Origin: Nocardioidaceae bacterium | GTDB lineage: Bacteria; Actinomycetota; Actinomycetes; Propionibacteriales; Nocardioidaceae | Direction of reading: 5' to 3' | Length of the DNA stretch: 7,738 nt | NCBI GenBank assembly: GCA_020438665.1 | Contig: JAGQUE010000055.1 | Location: forward strand, 1-7,738 | In this document: piece after piece, positions 1 to 7,269 of the stretch | Numbering within the stretch: position 1 is the stretch's first letter | How the letters are laid out: every line of letters begins with the position of its first letter | Notes under the pieces: generated by a model | Databases searched by the model: none | What the model was told of the DNA's origin: nothing | Seen by the model: the letters and a program-made list of their open reading frames with translations, nothing else | Made by a program: the position numbers and the translations under genes

Positions 1-179
1 AAGTCGGGGTCGGTCATGATCGTGGCCGGGTTGGAGTTGGCCAGGATCACCCGGTAGCCCTCCAGGCTCAGCACGCGGCAGGCCTGGGTGCCGTAGTAGT
101 CGAACTCGCAGGCCTGGCCGATCACGATCGGGCCGGACCCGATCACCATCACGCTCTGGATGTCGCTGCGCTTGGGCAT
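1..179 (-). CDS. carB: Carbamoyl-phosphate synthase large subunit, N-terminal fragment
   Basis: This is the start of the large (synthetase) subunit of carbamoyl-phosphate synthase. The subunit uses ammonia from CarA, bicarbonate and two ATP to make carbamoyl phosphate for pyrimidine and arginine synthesis in the cytoplasm. Only the first 59 codons lie in the window; the gene runs off the left edge. The N-terminus reads [20 protein letters not shown], followed by [14 protein letters not shown] and [12 protein letters not shown]. These are near-invariant CarB motifs at the start of the first preATP-grasp/ATP-grasp half. The ATG shares one base with the carA stop (TGATG), so the two subunits are almost certainly translationally coupled. 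Identification is essentially certain. The Tyr in DYYGTQ, where many homologues have Ser (DYSGTQ), is a minor variation. Confidence 0.97.
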   Translation of the reverse strand, partial: MPKRSDIQSVMVIGSGPIVIGQACEFDYYGTQACRVLSLEGYRVILANSNPATIMTDPD

Positions 180-1342
180 CAGGCCCCCTTCCCCTCGTCG
201 CCGGCCATCAGGTCGCAGAACCGGTCGAAGAGGTAGGCGGCGTCGTGGGGACCCGCGGCGGCCTCGGGGTGGTATTGCACGGAGAACGCCGTGAGCCGGC
301 CGTCGTCGGCGCGCAGCTCGAGACCCTCGACGACATCGTCGTTGAGGTTGACGTGGGAGACATGGGCCCGACCGAAGGGCGTGTCGACCGGCTGGTCGAG
401 CCCGACGCCGTCCGGCCAGCCGACAGCGAAGCCGTGGTTGTGGGCGGTGACCTCGACCTTGCCGGTGGTCTTGTCCATGACCGGCTGGTTGATGCCCCGG
501 TGGCCATATTTGAGCTTGTAGGTGCCGAGCCCGAGCGCGCGGCCGAAGAGCTGGTTGCCGAAACAGATGCCGAAGTAGGGCAGGCCGCGCTCCAGCGCGC
601 TGCGCAGCAGCTCGATCTGGCCGGTCGTCGCCGCCGGGTCGCCCGGGCCGTTGGAGAAGAACAGCCCGTCAGGGCCGACGGCGAGCACGTCGTCGATCGA
701 CGACGTCGCCGGCAGCACGTGGACCTCGATGCCACGCTCGGACATCATCCGCGGGGTGTTGGACTTGATGCCGAGGTCGAGGGCCGCCACGGTGAAGCGC
801 TTCTCGCCCAGGGCACTGACGACATAGGGCTGGGTGGTGGACACCTCGTCGGACAGGTTGCAGCCGGCCATCTCGGCGGACTCGCGCACCCGGCCCAGCA
901 GGGCGTCGGCGCTGGTCCCGGTCGAGGAGATCCCGACGCGCATCGCGCCGCGCTCGCGGAGGTGGCGGGTCAGCGCGCGGGTATCGATGCCGGAGATGCC
1001 GACGACACCCTGGTCACGCAGCTGGTCGTCGAGCGTGCGGCGGGCGCGCCAGCTGGACGACACCCGGGCGGGGTCGCGCACGACATAGCCGGCGACCCAG
1101 ATCCTGGCGGACTCGGGGTCGTCGTCGTTCATCCCCGTGTTGCCGATGTGGGGGGACGTCATGACGACGACCTGGCGGTGGTAGGACGGGTCGGTCAGGG
1201 TCTCCTGATAGCCGGTCATCCCGGTTGCGAAGACGGCCTCGCCGAAGGTCTCGCCCTCCGCGCCGTAGGCCTCACCACGAAACGTGCGCCCGTCCTCGAG
1301 GACGAGCAGGGCCGGCTTGCGACCCAGGGCATGCGCGGGCAC
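179..1342 (-). CDS. carA: Carbamoyl-phosphate synthase small (glutaminase) subunit
   Basis: CarA hydrolyses glutamine and passes ammonia to CarB. With the chosen start it has 387 residues, a normal length for the family. The N-terminal small-subunit domain begins [18 protein letters not shown] and contains the conserved [17 protein letters not shown] stretch. The C-terminal class I glutamine amidotransferase domain carries SNGPGDP, then the nucleophile in YFGICFGNQ (Cys260). The catalytic His358 and Glu360 are in [14 protein letters not shown]. The reading frame extends 8 codons upstream to a GTG at 1366, but the perfect Shine-Dalgarno at 1355..1348 lies 5 nt before the GTG at 1342. The extra codons (MRRRRRYG) are the ribosome-binding site read as protein, so 1342 is preferred. 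CarB follows with a one-base overlap. The gene lies 86 nt downstream of the transporter rather than next to pyrC, so it probably needs its own promoter or readthrough. Confidence 0.97.
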   Translation of the reverse strand: MPAHALGRKPALLVLEDGRTFRGEAYGAEGETFGEAVFATGMTGYQETLTDPSYHRQVVVMTSPHIGNTGMNDDDPESARIWVAGYVVRDPARVSSSWRARRTLDDQLRDQGVVGISGIDTRALTRHLRERGAMRVGISSTGTSADALLGRVRESAEMAGCNLSDEVSTTQPYVVSALGEKRFTVAALDLGIKSNTPRMMSERGIEVHVLPATSSIDDVLAVGPDGLFFSNGPGDPAATTGQIELLRSALERGLPYFGICFGNQLFGRALGLGTYKLKYGHRGINQPVMDKTTGKVEVTAHNHGFAVGWPDGVGLDQPVDTPFGRAHVSHVNLNDDVVEGLELRADDGRLTAFSVQYHPEAAAGPHDAAYLFDRFCDLMAGDEGKGA

Positions 1343-1347
1343 GCCGT

Positions 1348-1355
1348 ACCTCCTT
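1348..1355 (-). promoter_or_regulatory. Shine-Dalgarno site that sets the carA start
   Basis: On the minus strand 1355..1348 reads AAGGAGGT, a full match to the anti-Shine-Dalgarno sequence. It is followed by 5 nt (ACGGC) and the GTG at 1342. It lies inside the upstream extension of the reading frame that begins at 1366, which argues that the extension is not translated. Confidence 0.85.
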
Positions 1356-1402
1356 CTCCGCCTCACGGGACGGATCGTTAAAGGATGTTCGAGCTGGGGC
1401 CG

Positions 1403-1432
1403 ACCCTATCAGCGGGCCGCAGGGCCGCTCAC
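1403..1432 (-). promoter_or_regulatory. Candidate promoter for carAB
   Basis: On the minus strand, GTGAGC (1432..1427) and TAGGGT (1408..1403) are separated by 18 nt. TAGGGT fits the actinobacterial TANNNT -10 element and the -35 is weak. The predicted start near 1396 would leave an untranslated leader of about 54 nt ending in the carA Shine-Dalgarno. A promoter is expected here because the usual upstream pyr genes are not adjacent, but readthrough from the transporter gene is also possible. No PyrR-type binding hairpin was recognised in the leader. Confidence 0.35.
1411..1429 (-). other. Stem-loop at the end of the transporter gene
   Basis: AGCGGGCC (1411-1418) and GGGCCGCT (1422-1429) form an imperfect inverted repeat around a GCA loop, with 7 of 8 positions paired and one G-G mismatch. 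It touches the transporter stop codon and overlaps the candidate carA -35. There is no downstream U-run on the minus strand, so a weak terminator or chance GC-rich pairing are both possible. Confidence 0.3.
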
Positions 1433-2322
1433 CCGGCTCGCTGGTCGGACGCCTCGACCGGCTCGCCCTCGTGCTGGTGGATCTCCTCGAAGAAGGCCAG
1501 CTTCCACAGGCCGACCACGATGGCACCCAGCGACACCAGCTCGGCCACGAGCGCCAGCGGCGTGTGTCGCGGCACCTCCTGGAAGACGACATAGCCGAAC
1601 ACCAGGGCCAGCAGGACGTCGACGATGTTGAGCACCGGCATCGAGGCCGACAGCCGCGCCTCGTGATAGGCGAGCTGGTTGGTCGCGACCCCGCTGAGGC
1701 CGACGACGACCAGGGCATAGGTGGCCCATGAGGTCGCCATCCCCGAGAGCCCGCCGTTGGCGAGGTCGTGGACGGTGACCTTGAGGGTGACCGCGACCAG
1801 CCCGAAGAGCAGGCCGGCGGCCGCGCCGAGCGTGAACGCCTTGTACTGACCGTTGGTGATCCGGCGGGAGGCGAAGATCCCGACATAGGCGACGAGCGCC
1901 ACGATCGCGGTGAGCGTGACCAGGAGCTTCTCCCGGGAGGCCACCTGGCTCTCCTGGGGCGCCGAGGCGACCAGGAAGATCGCCAGCCCGACCGCGGTCA
2001 CGACCACCCACTGCATCTCGGCCCACGGCGGCAGGGTCCGGCTGATGGCCGCCCGGATCGGGACGGCGAACACGATCCCGGTGATGACGATCGGCTGCAC
2101 CAGCGCGAGCGGGCCATAGTGGAGCGCGGCGGCATGGAACGCCACCGTGACCAGGCCCAGCGCCTGGCCGACGAGCCACCAGGGCCGGCCGGCGAGGTGC
2201 TTCATCAGTCCGAGCACGCCACGGCCCCGCGGGGCGTTCTCCGCCGCGTGGTGCTGCACCGACGTGGACAGGCCGGCGGCGGCGGCGCTGCCCAGCGCCA
2301 GGACGATGGCCAGCCAGGTCAC
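1429..2322 (-). CDS. DMT-superfamily integral membrane transporter (EamA/NIPA-like)
   Basis: This is a 297-residue polytopic membrane protein of the drug/metabolite transporter type. About nine hydrophobic segments can be picked out, near residues 3-22, 48-66, 70-89, 104-121, 132-150, 163-183, 200-218, 226-247 and 257-277. The LHYGPLALVQPIVITGIVFA segment and the repeated 'ASMPVLNIVDVLLALVFGYV' segment are the paired motifs seen in DMT/NIPA-like proteins. The tail is short, acidic and soluble. The substrate cannot be read from sequence. The start is the GTG at 2322: the mature-looking N-terminus (MTWLAIVLALGSAAAAGLS) begins there, and TACAGT lies 6 nt upstream. There is no Shine-Dalgarno, so a leaderless transcript is likely. 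The gene diverges from the sugar-oxidoreductase operon, which suggests (inference) import of its substrate or export of its product. Family call good, function unknown. Confidence 0.82.
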   Translation of the reverse strand: MTWLAIVLALGSAAAAGLSTSVQHHAAENAPRGRGVLGLMKHLAGRPWWLVGQALGLVTVAFHAAALHYGPLALVQPIVITGIVFAVPIRAAISRTLPPWAEMQWVVVTAVGLAIFLVASAPQESQVASREKLLVTLTAIVALVAYVGIFASRRITNGQYKAFTLGAAAGLLFGLVAVTLKVTVHDLANGGLSGMATSWATYALVVVGLSGVATNQLAYHEARLSASMPVLNIVDVLLALVFGYVVFQEVPRHTPLALVAELVSLGAIVVGLWKLAFFEEIHQHEGEPVEASDQRAG

Positions 2323-2328
2323 GCGCTC

Positions 2329-2334
2329 ACTGTA
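2329..2334 (-). promoter_or_regulatory. -10 element for leaderless transporter transcript
   Basis: TACAGT on the minus strand (2334..2329) fits TANNNT and ends 6 nt before the GTG at 2322. That places the expected first transcribed base on the start codon. No clear -35 hexamer is visible, which is common for this promoter class in actinobacteria. Confidence 0.55.
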
Positions 2335-2350
2335 GGTGCCGCACGCACGC

Positions 2351-2364
2351 CGGGTGGAGACCCG
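2351..2364. repeat. Inverted repeat between divergent promoters, possible operator
   Basis: CGGGT GGAG ACCCG is a perfect 5-bp inverted repeat with a 4-bp spacer. It is centred at about 2357.5, near the middle of the 63-bp gap between the two divergent start codons and between their -10 elements. The position suits a regulator acting on both genes, but no regulator gene is in the window and short GC-rich repeats arise easily by chance. Confidence 0.3.
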
Positions 2365-2373
2365 CGCCGGTGA

Positions 2374-2379
2374 TAGGTT
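2374..2379 (+). promoter_or_regulatory. -10 element for leaderless oxidoreductase operon transcript
   Basis: TAGGTT fits TANNNT and ends exactly 6 nt before the GTG at 2386, the same spacing as for the divergent transporter. This supports 2386 as both transcription and translation start. No Shine-Dalgarno lies upstream of that GTG. The purine-rich GGAGGAGAGGAAG lies just inside the reading frame and has no in-frame start after it (the ATG at 2414 is out of frame). Confidence 0.55.
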
Positions 2380-2385
2380 CCGAGG

Positions 2386-3372
2386 GTGCCGCCGGAGGAG
2401 AGGAAGTCGACGCATGTCGCCTTCCTCGGATGCGGGTTCATCACCACCGTGCACAGCCGCCATCTCACGGCGCTGCCCGGCGTACGCCGCAGCTATGCCA
2501 GCCGCGACCTGGCCAAGGCCGAGTCGTTCCGGTCCCGTTTCGACGGCGCCCGCGCGTTCGGCTCCTATGAGGCGGCGATCGGCGATCCCGACGTCGACGC
2601 GGTGGTCGTGGCGGTGCCGCCGGCGTTCCACCTCGACCTGACGCTGGCCGCCCTGGCCGCGGGCAAGCACGTGCTGGTGGAGAAGCCGGCCTTCCCCGCA
2701 GCCGCCGACTTCGAGACCGTCCGCCAGGCGCGCGACGCCGCCGGGACCGTGGTCCTGGTCGGGGAGAACGACCACTACAAGCCGCTCGCCGTGACCCTGC
2801 GCGGCCTGCTCGCCGACGGTGTCATCGGCGACCTCGTCATGGCCCACTTCACGACCGTCGCCGACAAGCCCAAGACCGCCGACGACTGGCGCAACGACGA
2901 GGCGATGGCCGGGGGTGACGCGTTCTTCGAGGAGGGCATCCACTGGCTCCACCTCGCGGGGAGTCTGGGCCCGCGGATCACCGAGATCCACGGGTTCCGT
3001 CCCGCGCCGGCGACCGCGCCGGCCACCGGCGACCGTCGCGCCCGCAGCATGCTCGTCGCGTTCGCCTATGACAACGGGGCGACCGGGGCGCTGTTCTACT
3101 CCCGCGAGATCCCGTCCCTGCTGCGCGGCCTGCGGACCTCCAAGCTCTATGGCCGCGAGGGCGTCATCACCTTCGAGTCCAACGGCGCGGCCGTGCTGGT
3201 GCGCGGCCGCGGCCTGCCCCGGGTGGTGCTGCCCGGAGTGCGTGACATCCGCGGCTATCAGGCGATGTATGCCGACTTCGTCGCCGCGATCCGGTCCGGC
3301 GGCACCCCCGAGATGAGCCTCGAGCGGGCGCTGGAGGACCATCTCCTGATGGAGCAGGTGCGTGGTGACTGA
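2386..3372 (+). CDS. Gfo/Idh/MocA-family NAD(P)-dependent oxidoreductase
   Basis: This is a cytoplasmic dehydrogenase of 328 residues, typical for the family, whose members mostly oxidise or reduce a ring hydroxyl of a sugar, inositol or related compound. The N-terminal Rossmann fold shows HVAFLGCGFITTVHS with the G-x-G-x-x motif at 15-19. Then come AVPPAFHLDLTLAALAAGKH and the diagnostic EKP at 99-101 in HVLVEKPAF. The C-terminal half has the substrate-side motif GGDAFFEEGIHWLHL with His186. Glu182 stands where the family more often has Asp (D-x-x-x-H). No signal peptide is seen. The GTG at 2386 is the only plausible start before the Rossmann motif. The end overlaps the next gene by 11 nt, so the two are probably co-translated. 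The family call is strong; the substrate is unknown. Confidence 0.92.
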   Translation: MPPEERKSTHVAFLGCGFITTVHSRHLTALPGVRRSYASRDLAKAESFRSRFDGARAFGSYEAAIGDPDVDAVVVAVPPAFHLDLTLAALAAGKHVLVEKPAFPAAADFETVRQARDAAGTVVLVGENDHYKPLAVTLRGLLADGVIGDLVMAHFTTVADKPKTADDWRNDEAMAGGDAFFEEGIHWLHLAGSLGPRITEIHGFRPAPATAPATGDRRARSMLVAFAYDNGATGALFYSREIPSLLRGLRTSKLYGREGVITFESNGAAVLVRGRGLPRVVLPGVRDIRGYQAMYADFVAAIRSGGTPEMSLERALEDHLLMEQVRGD

Positions 3373-4927
3373 GACCGTGGTGGACGTCGTCGTCGTCGGC
3401 AGTGGTGCGGGCGGCGGCACCCTCGCGCGCGCCCTGGCCGGGTCCGACGTCTCGGTGCTGGTCGTCGAGCGCGGCGGCTGGCTGCCCCAGGAGAAGCAGA
3501 ACTGGGACCCGACCGAGGTGTGGCGCAAGCAGCGCTACCGCGAGAGCGAGACCTGGATCAACCGCCGCGGCGAGGACTTCCAGCCCTTCATGCACTACCT
3601 CGTCGGCGGCAACACCAAGTTCTGGGGCGCTGTGCTCTATCGGCTGCGCGAGGAGGACTTCTCCGAGGTCGCCCACGTCGACGGGGTCTCCCCCGCCTGG
3701 CCGATCGACTACCACGCGCTGGCGCCCTACTACGACCGCGCCGAGGAGATCTATCAGGTCCACGGCGAGGTCGGCAGCGACCCGACCGACCCCGACCGCA
3801 AGCCGTTCCCCTTCCCGGCGGTGCCCCACGAGCCACCGATCCAGGCGGTCGTCGACCAGCTGCGCGAGGAGGGCGTGACCCCCTCCTACCTCCCCCTCGG
3901 CCTGATCAACCCGGGCGAGGCCGGCGGCTGCATCCTGTGCAACACCTGCAACTCCTTCCCGTGCCTCGTGCGTGGCAAGGCCGACGCCGACACCGTCGCG
4001 ATCACGCCGGCACTGGAGGCCGACAACATCACGCTGTGGACCCACAGTCGGGTCGAGTCGGTCCTCACCGACGGTTCGGGGCGACGGGCGACCGGCGTCG
4101 TCGTACGCCGCGATGGTGGGCTGGTGACCGTCCGCGCCGACGTGGTCGTGCTGTCGGCCGGCGCCGTCAACTCCGCCGCCCTGCTGCTGCGCAGCGCCAC
4201 GACCGAGCATCCCGAGGGGCTCGGCAACAGCTCCGGACTCGTCGGCCGGCGCTTCATGGCCCACCACGCGACGATGATGGAGGCGTTCCACCCGTTCCGG
4301 GTCAACGAGACCGTCTTCCAGAAGACCGTCGGGATCAACGACTTCTATCGCCCGACCAAGCGCCGGTCCTATCCGCTCGGCAACATCCAGTCCCAGGGCC
4401 GCGCCCACGCGCCCATCGTCAAGGCGGCGGCGCCCTATGCGCCGCTCAAGCTCGCCGATGCGTTCGTACGACGAGGCGTCGACTGGCTGGCGATGACCGA
4501 GGACCTGCCCGACCCCGCCAACCGCGTGACCGTGACCCGGGAGGGCCGGATCCGGCTCGACTACCAAGGCAACAGCATGGGCCCCCACACCGAGCTCGTC
4601 CGCGAGTCGGTGCGGCTGTTCAAGCGGCTGGGCTACTGGAAGGTCATCACCCACATGTTCAAGAACGAGAACACCACCCACCAGTGCGGGACCGCCGTCT
4701 TCGGCGACGACCCCCGCACCTCGGTGCTCGACCCGTTCTGCCGCACCCACGACCTCGACAACCTCTATGTCGTCGACGCGTCGTTCTTCCCCTCCTCAGC
4801 CGCCGTCAACCCGGGCCTCACGGTGATCGCGCAGGCCCTGCGGGTCGCCGACCACCTGCAGGCCCGCTTCGGGTGGGACCGACCGGCCGCCGACCCGACT
4901 GACACCTCCCAGGGAGACCTCACATGA
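3362..4927 (+). CDS. GMC-family FAD-dependent oxidoreductase with Cys-rich motif
   Basis: A flavoprotein of 521 residues in the glucose-methanol-choline family. It probably oxidises a hydroxyl of a sugar, cyclitol or alcohol and passes electrons to oxygen or another acceptor. FAD binding is shown by VVVVGSGAGGGTLARAL (residues 9-25) with Glu36 in VVERGGW, and by HYLVGGNTKFWGA (78-90). Residues 190-201 hold C-x2-C-x2-C-x4-C, before RGKADAD. The active site is THQCGT with His440, and Asn483 in SSAAVNPGLTVIAQAL. The 43-residue His-Asn spacing is close to that of choline oxidase. The C-terminal pattern also resembles sugar-side-chain oxidases of the paromamine 6'-oxidase type and pyranose/C-glycoside oxidases, recalled from memory only. 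There is no signal peptide or Tat motif. The GTG at 3362 has GGAG (3351-3354) 7 nt upstream; the GTG at 3365 is an alternative. The gene overlaps its upstream neighbour by 11 nt and the VOC gene by 4 nt. Confidence 0.93.
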   Translation: MVTETVVDVVVVGSGAGGGTLARALAGSDVSVLVVERGGWLPQEKQNWDPTEVWRKQRYRESETWINRRGEDFQPFMHYLVGGNTKFWGAVLYRLREEDFSEVAHVDGVSPAWPIDYHALAPYYDRAEEIYQVHGEVGSDPTDPDRKPFPFPAVPHEPPIQAVVDQLREEGVTPSYLPLGLINPGEAGGCILCNTCNSFPCLVRGKADADTVAITPALEADNITLWTHSRVESVLTDGSGRRATGVVVRRDGGLVTVRADVVVLSAGAVNSAALLLRSATTEHPEGLGNSSGLVGRRFMAHHATMMEAFHPFRVNETVFQKTVGINDFYRPTKRRSYPLGNIQSQGRAHAPIVKAAAPYAPLKLADAFVRRGVDWLAMTEDLPDPANRVTVTREGRIRLDYQGNSMGPHTELVRESVRLFKRLGYWKVITHMFKNENTTHQCGTAVFGDDPRTSVLDPFCRTHDLDNLYVVDASFFPSSAAVNPGLTVIAQALRVADHLQARFGWDRPAADPTDTSQGDLT

Positions 4928-5439
4928 AGGCCGTCTCGTTCAGCCACGTCGCGCTCACCGTCGCCGACTTCAACCGCTCGATCCGGTTCTATGACGAGGT
5001 CTTCGGCGCCACGCTCGTGGGCGTGACGACCGAGCACCCCCGGGAGCGCCTGCAAGGCTTCTTCGGAGTCGACGACCCCGACCCGTCGCTCAAGATCGGC
5101 TGGATCCGCTTCCCCGGCGGGGCCGTCGCCGAGCTGTTCGAGTTCACCCCCGGCCTGCCCGCCGAGGAGGTTGTCTGGAACCGCCAGGGCATCACCCACT
5201 TCTCCCTCAACGTCCGCGGCACCGACCGGTGGCACGTCCGGTGCCTCGAGCAGGGCGTCGAGATCGTCGCGCCACCGCTCCAGTCGCCCAAGGGCCACAC
5301 GTTCTTCTTCGTCAAGGACCCCGACGGCAACCTGATCGAGCTGATCGACAACAAGCACATGCGGCCGATCCTGAAGTGGCTCGGCCCTCTCGGCGGCTGG
5401 ATCTTCCGCCGCACGATGTACAAGCGCTGGTACCAGTAG
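4924..5439 (+). CDS. VOC-fold (glyoxalase/epimerase/dioxygenase superfamily) protein
   Basis: A 171-residue protein of the vicinal oxygen chelate superfamily, whose members use a bivalent metal for isomerisation, epimerisation, ring opening or sequestration. The first beta-alpha-beta unit begins SFSHVALTVADFNRSIRFYD (His8). A second unit begins GITHFSLNV (His92). KDPDGNLIELID supplies Glu139, and AELFEF supplies Glu70 or Glu73. Together these give the usual His-Glu-His-Glu metal set. After the fold ends near residue 145 there is an extra tail of about 25 residues, rich in Trp, Leu, Arg and Lys. The ATG overlaps the upstream TGA (ATGA), with GGGAG 7 nt upstream, so the gene is the third member of the operon. 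In context it may act on the keto product of the two oxidoreductases (inference). The gene ends 20 bp from the convergent ABC-F gene. Confidence 0.88.
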   Translation: MKAVSFSHVALTVADFNRSIRFYDEVFGATLVGVTTEHPRERLQGFFGVDDPDPSLKIGWIRFPGGAVAELFEFTPGLPAEEVVWNRQGITHFSLNVRGTDRWHVRCLEQGVEIVAPPLQSPKGHTFFFVKDPDGNLIELIDNKHMRPILKWLGPLGGWIFRRTMYKRWYQ

Positions 5440-5459
5440 GTCGCCCAACCCGCCTGACG

Positions 5460-7094
<1,635 letters not shown>

Positions 7095-7111
7095 GCGCGG
7101 ACCCCCAGGGT

Positions 7112-7170
7112 GGGCGGGACGGCCGCCCGTGGGTGGAGACCCACCGGGCACACGGCCGCGGGCGTGGGTC
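7112..7170 (-). promoter_or_regulatory. Putative ribosome-mediated attenuator in the ABC-F leader
   Basis: The leader RNA (minus strand) can form alternative stems. Segment 1, GACCCAC (7170..7164), pairs perfectly over 7 bp with segment 2, GTGGGTC (7144..7138). Segment 2, extended as GCCC-G-GTGGGT (7149..7139), also pairs with segment 3, ACCCACGGGC (7134..7125), giving 10 bp with one bulged G and a CTCC loop. Segment 3b, GGGCGG (7128..7123), pairs with segment 4, CCGCCC (7117..7112), 6 bp with a 5-nt loop, just upstream of the ABC-F ribosome site. Pairings 1:2 plus 3:4 exclude 2:3. Segment 1 starts 3 nt after the leader ORF stop. A ribosome held on that ORF would mask segment 1, favour 2:3 and free segment 4. 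The stems are visible in sequence; the regulatory role is inference. There is no U-tract, so control might be translational or an atypical terminator. Confidence 0.5.
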
Positions 7171-7173
7171 AGG

Positions 7174-7191
7174 TCAGCGCTCGGTCCACAT
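7174..7191 (-). CDS. Five-codon leader peptide MWTER upstream of ABC-F
   Basis: On the minus strand the ATG at 7191 opens a five-codon frame, MWTER, that ends with TGA at 7176..7174. The predicted transcription start is near 7195, so the ATG would be only about four bases from the 5' end and translated as a near-leaderless message. It is in a different frame from the ABC-F gene. Leader peptides of similar or shorter length precede drug-inducible erm, cat and ABC-F genes in other bacteria. The peptide lacks the Arg/Lys-X-Arg/Lys motif typical of macrolide-dependent stalling, so the inducer, if any, is unknown. A short ORF can arise by chance; support comes from the position of the promoter and stems. 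Confidence 0.45.
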   Translation of the reverse strand: MWTER

Positions 7192-7201
7192 AACGCCACC
7201 C

Positions 7202-7230
7202 AGCCTACGGACCGCTCCCCGCCCCGTCAC
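7202..7230 (-). promoter_or_regulatory. Promoter of the ABC-F gene
   Basis: The -35 element GTGACG (7230..7225) shares TGAC with TTGACA, and the -10 element TAGGCT (7207..7202) fits TANNNT. The spacer is exactly 17 nt. The expected start is about 7195, inside the 175-bp gap after pyrC. This gives the ABC-F gene its own leader of about 100 nt. An AAAT run at 7238..7235 lies 4 nt upstream of the -35 and is the only A/T-rich run in this gap. Confidence 0.65.
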
Positions 7231-7238
7231 CCGGATTT

Positions 7239-7254
7239 CCCGGGCCGCGCCGGG
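7239..7254 (-). terminator. Possible pyrC terminator stem-loop without U-tract
   Basis: On the minus strand CCCGG (7254..7250) and CCGGG (7243..7239) form a 5-bp GC stem with a 6-nt loop, 16 nt after the pyrC stop. It is followed by AAAT rather than a run of U. It may separate pyrC transcription from the ABC-F promoter, but short GC stems are common in such DNA. Confidence 0.25.
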
Positions 7255-7269
7255 GTTGCCTCGTCGAGG

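Noticed and set aside
245..1381. Long plus-strand open frame (378 codons) opposite carA
   Set aside because: It lies antisense to a certain gene, has low-complexity Arg/Asp/Gly/Val composition typical of GC-rich shadow frames, and shows no recognisable domain.
2323..3528. N-terminal extension of the transporter frame by about 400 codons to 3528
   Set aside because: The extension runs antisense through the Gfo/Idh/MocA gene and has shadow-type composition. The membrane protein begins naturally at the GTG at 2322.
3167..4750. Long minus-strand open frame (527 codons) opposite the GMC gene
   Set aside because: Its composition is a complement of the GMC codon pattern. The GMC frame has clear motifs and operon overlaps, while this one has no motif or ribosome site.
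7095..7199. Longer ABC-F start at the GTG at 7199
   Set aside because: That codon lies only 2 nt after the -10 element, upstream of the predicted transcription start. The 35 added residues are Gly/Pro-rich and do not resemble the family N-terminus.
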